Shown in pieces: positions 63,910 through 64,000 of a stretch of DNA of 64,000 bases. The DNA lies in NCBI GenBank assembly GCA_947499975.1, contig CANMQE010000001.1, forward strand, positions 806,001 to 870,000, in the 5' to 3' direction. The notes under the pieces are model-generated. The model made no database searches, was not told the DNA's origin, and saw only the letters and a list, made by a program, of their open reading frames with translations. The stretch's first letter is position 1; every line of letters starts with the position of its first letter. This DNA is from an uncultured Sphingomonadaceae bacterium. Its GTDB lineage: Bacteria; Pseudomonadota; Alphaproteobacteria; Sphingomonadales; Sphingomonadaceae. The position numbers and the translations under genes were made by a program.

Positions 63910-64000
63910 ATGGACGCTGACCGCATCTCACAGGCTCTGGCCCGCATTGAAGCGGCCTCCGCGCGCATAGAGGCGGCCGCCGCGCGGCCCGCTTCGCCAG
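63910..64000 (+). CDS. Start of a coiled-coil-like protein, cut off by the window
   Basis: Thirty codons from ATG 63910 run off the right edge: MDADRISQALARIEAASARI and on, an Ala/Arg/Glu-rich amphipathic helix. In sphingomonads a small protein of this kind commonly precedes zapA opposite tkt, but zapA is not in view. The gene is divergent from tkt. Confidence 0.6.
   Translation, partial: MDADRISQALARIEAASARIEAAAARPASP

Overview
The window is ordinary chromosome of a GC-rich alphaproteobacterium, most likely Sphingomonadales of the Erythrobacter group. The reasons are protein sequence style, PhoB- and LexA-type sites of the alphaproteobacterial kind (GTTC-N7-GTTC), the PrsK/PrsR/TIGR03013 trio of a PEP-CTERM/exosortase system, and the tkt-gap-pgk order. 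I see no insertion sequence, prophage, integrase or CRISPR array. Genes are tightly packed; no stretch over 300 bases lacks a gene.

Layout. 1-4117 (minus): cut-off ABC ATPase, queA, a periplasmic cyclophilin, coaD, ispA, xseB. 4166-7984 (plus): DUF2177 membrane protein, purL, DUF3052-like protein, nitroreductase. 7981-9814: serB and miaA, divergent with overlapping 5' ends. 9818-16039 (plus): branched-chain amino acid block ilvB-ilvN-ilvC, then yceI, then leuA behind a leucine-rich leader peptide. 16072-17303 (minus): an AHH-type nuclease and an unrecognised partner. 17577-19659 (plus): recJ and two tRNA-Glu genes. 19794-28660 (plus): complete phosphate regulon phoR, OprO/P-type porin, pstSCAB, phoU, phoB, with Pho-box-like repeats. 

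28657-39741 is the most distinctive part: an extensin-like protein, then an SOS mutagenesis region. One minus-strand operon encodes a radical SAM protein, a DUF4130-UdgX fusion and the error-prone polymerase DnaE2. A second encodes ImuA and ImuB. Each has a perfect GTTC-N7-GTTC LexA box overlapping its -10 element. A PilZ protein and a frameshifted S41 peptidase gene lie between them. The expected logic is DNA damage -> LexA cleavage -> DnaE2/ImuA/ImuB translesion synthesis, with the radical SAM and UdgX proteins as poorly understood co-regulated partners.

39812-51800: a PPOX-family flavoprotein, a sodium symporter, panB, a DUF475 membrane protein, a BASS-type transporter, the prsR-prsK-glycosyltransferase operon for exopolysaccharide/PEP-CTERM control, and an SLC13 permease. 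51862-58841: tRNA-Leu(CAA), suhB-like phosphatase, efp, a small secreted protein, M23 peptidase and L,D-transpeptidase (wall remodelling), thiE, a small lipoprotein, class I fructose-bisphosphate aldolase and a flavodoxin-like protein. 58842-63718 (minus): transketolase, gap and pgk (central carbon), with a TIGR02466-type protein. The last 91 bases begin another plus-strand gene.

The best leads are the paired SOS operons with a predicted leaderless radical SAM mRNA, the leuA attenuator with rare CTA codons, the RNA structure that pairs the yceI ribosome binding site, and two tRNA-Glu genes that differ only at the wobble base. All domain and family calls come from reading sequence, without database searches.
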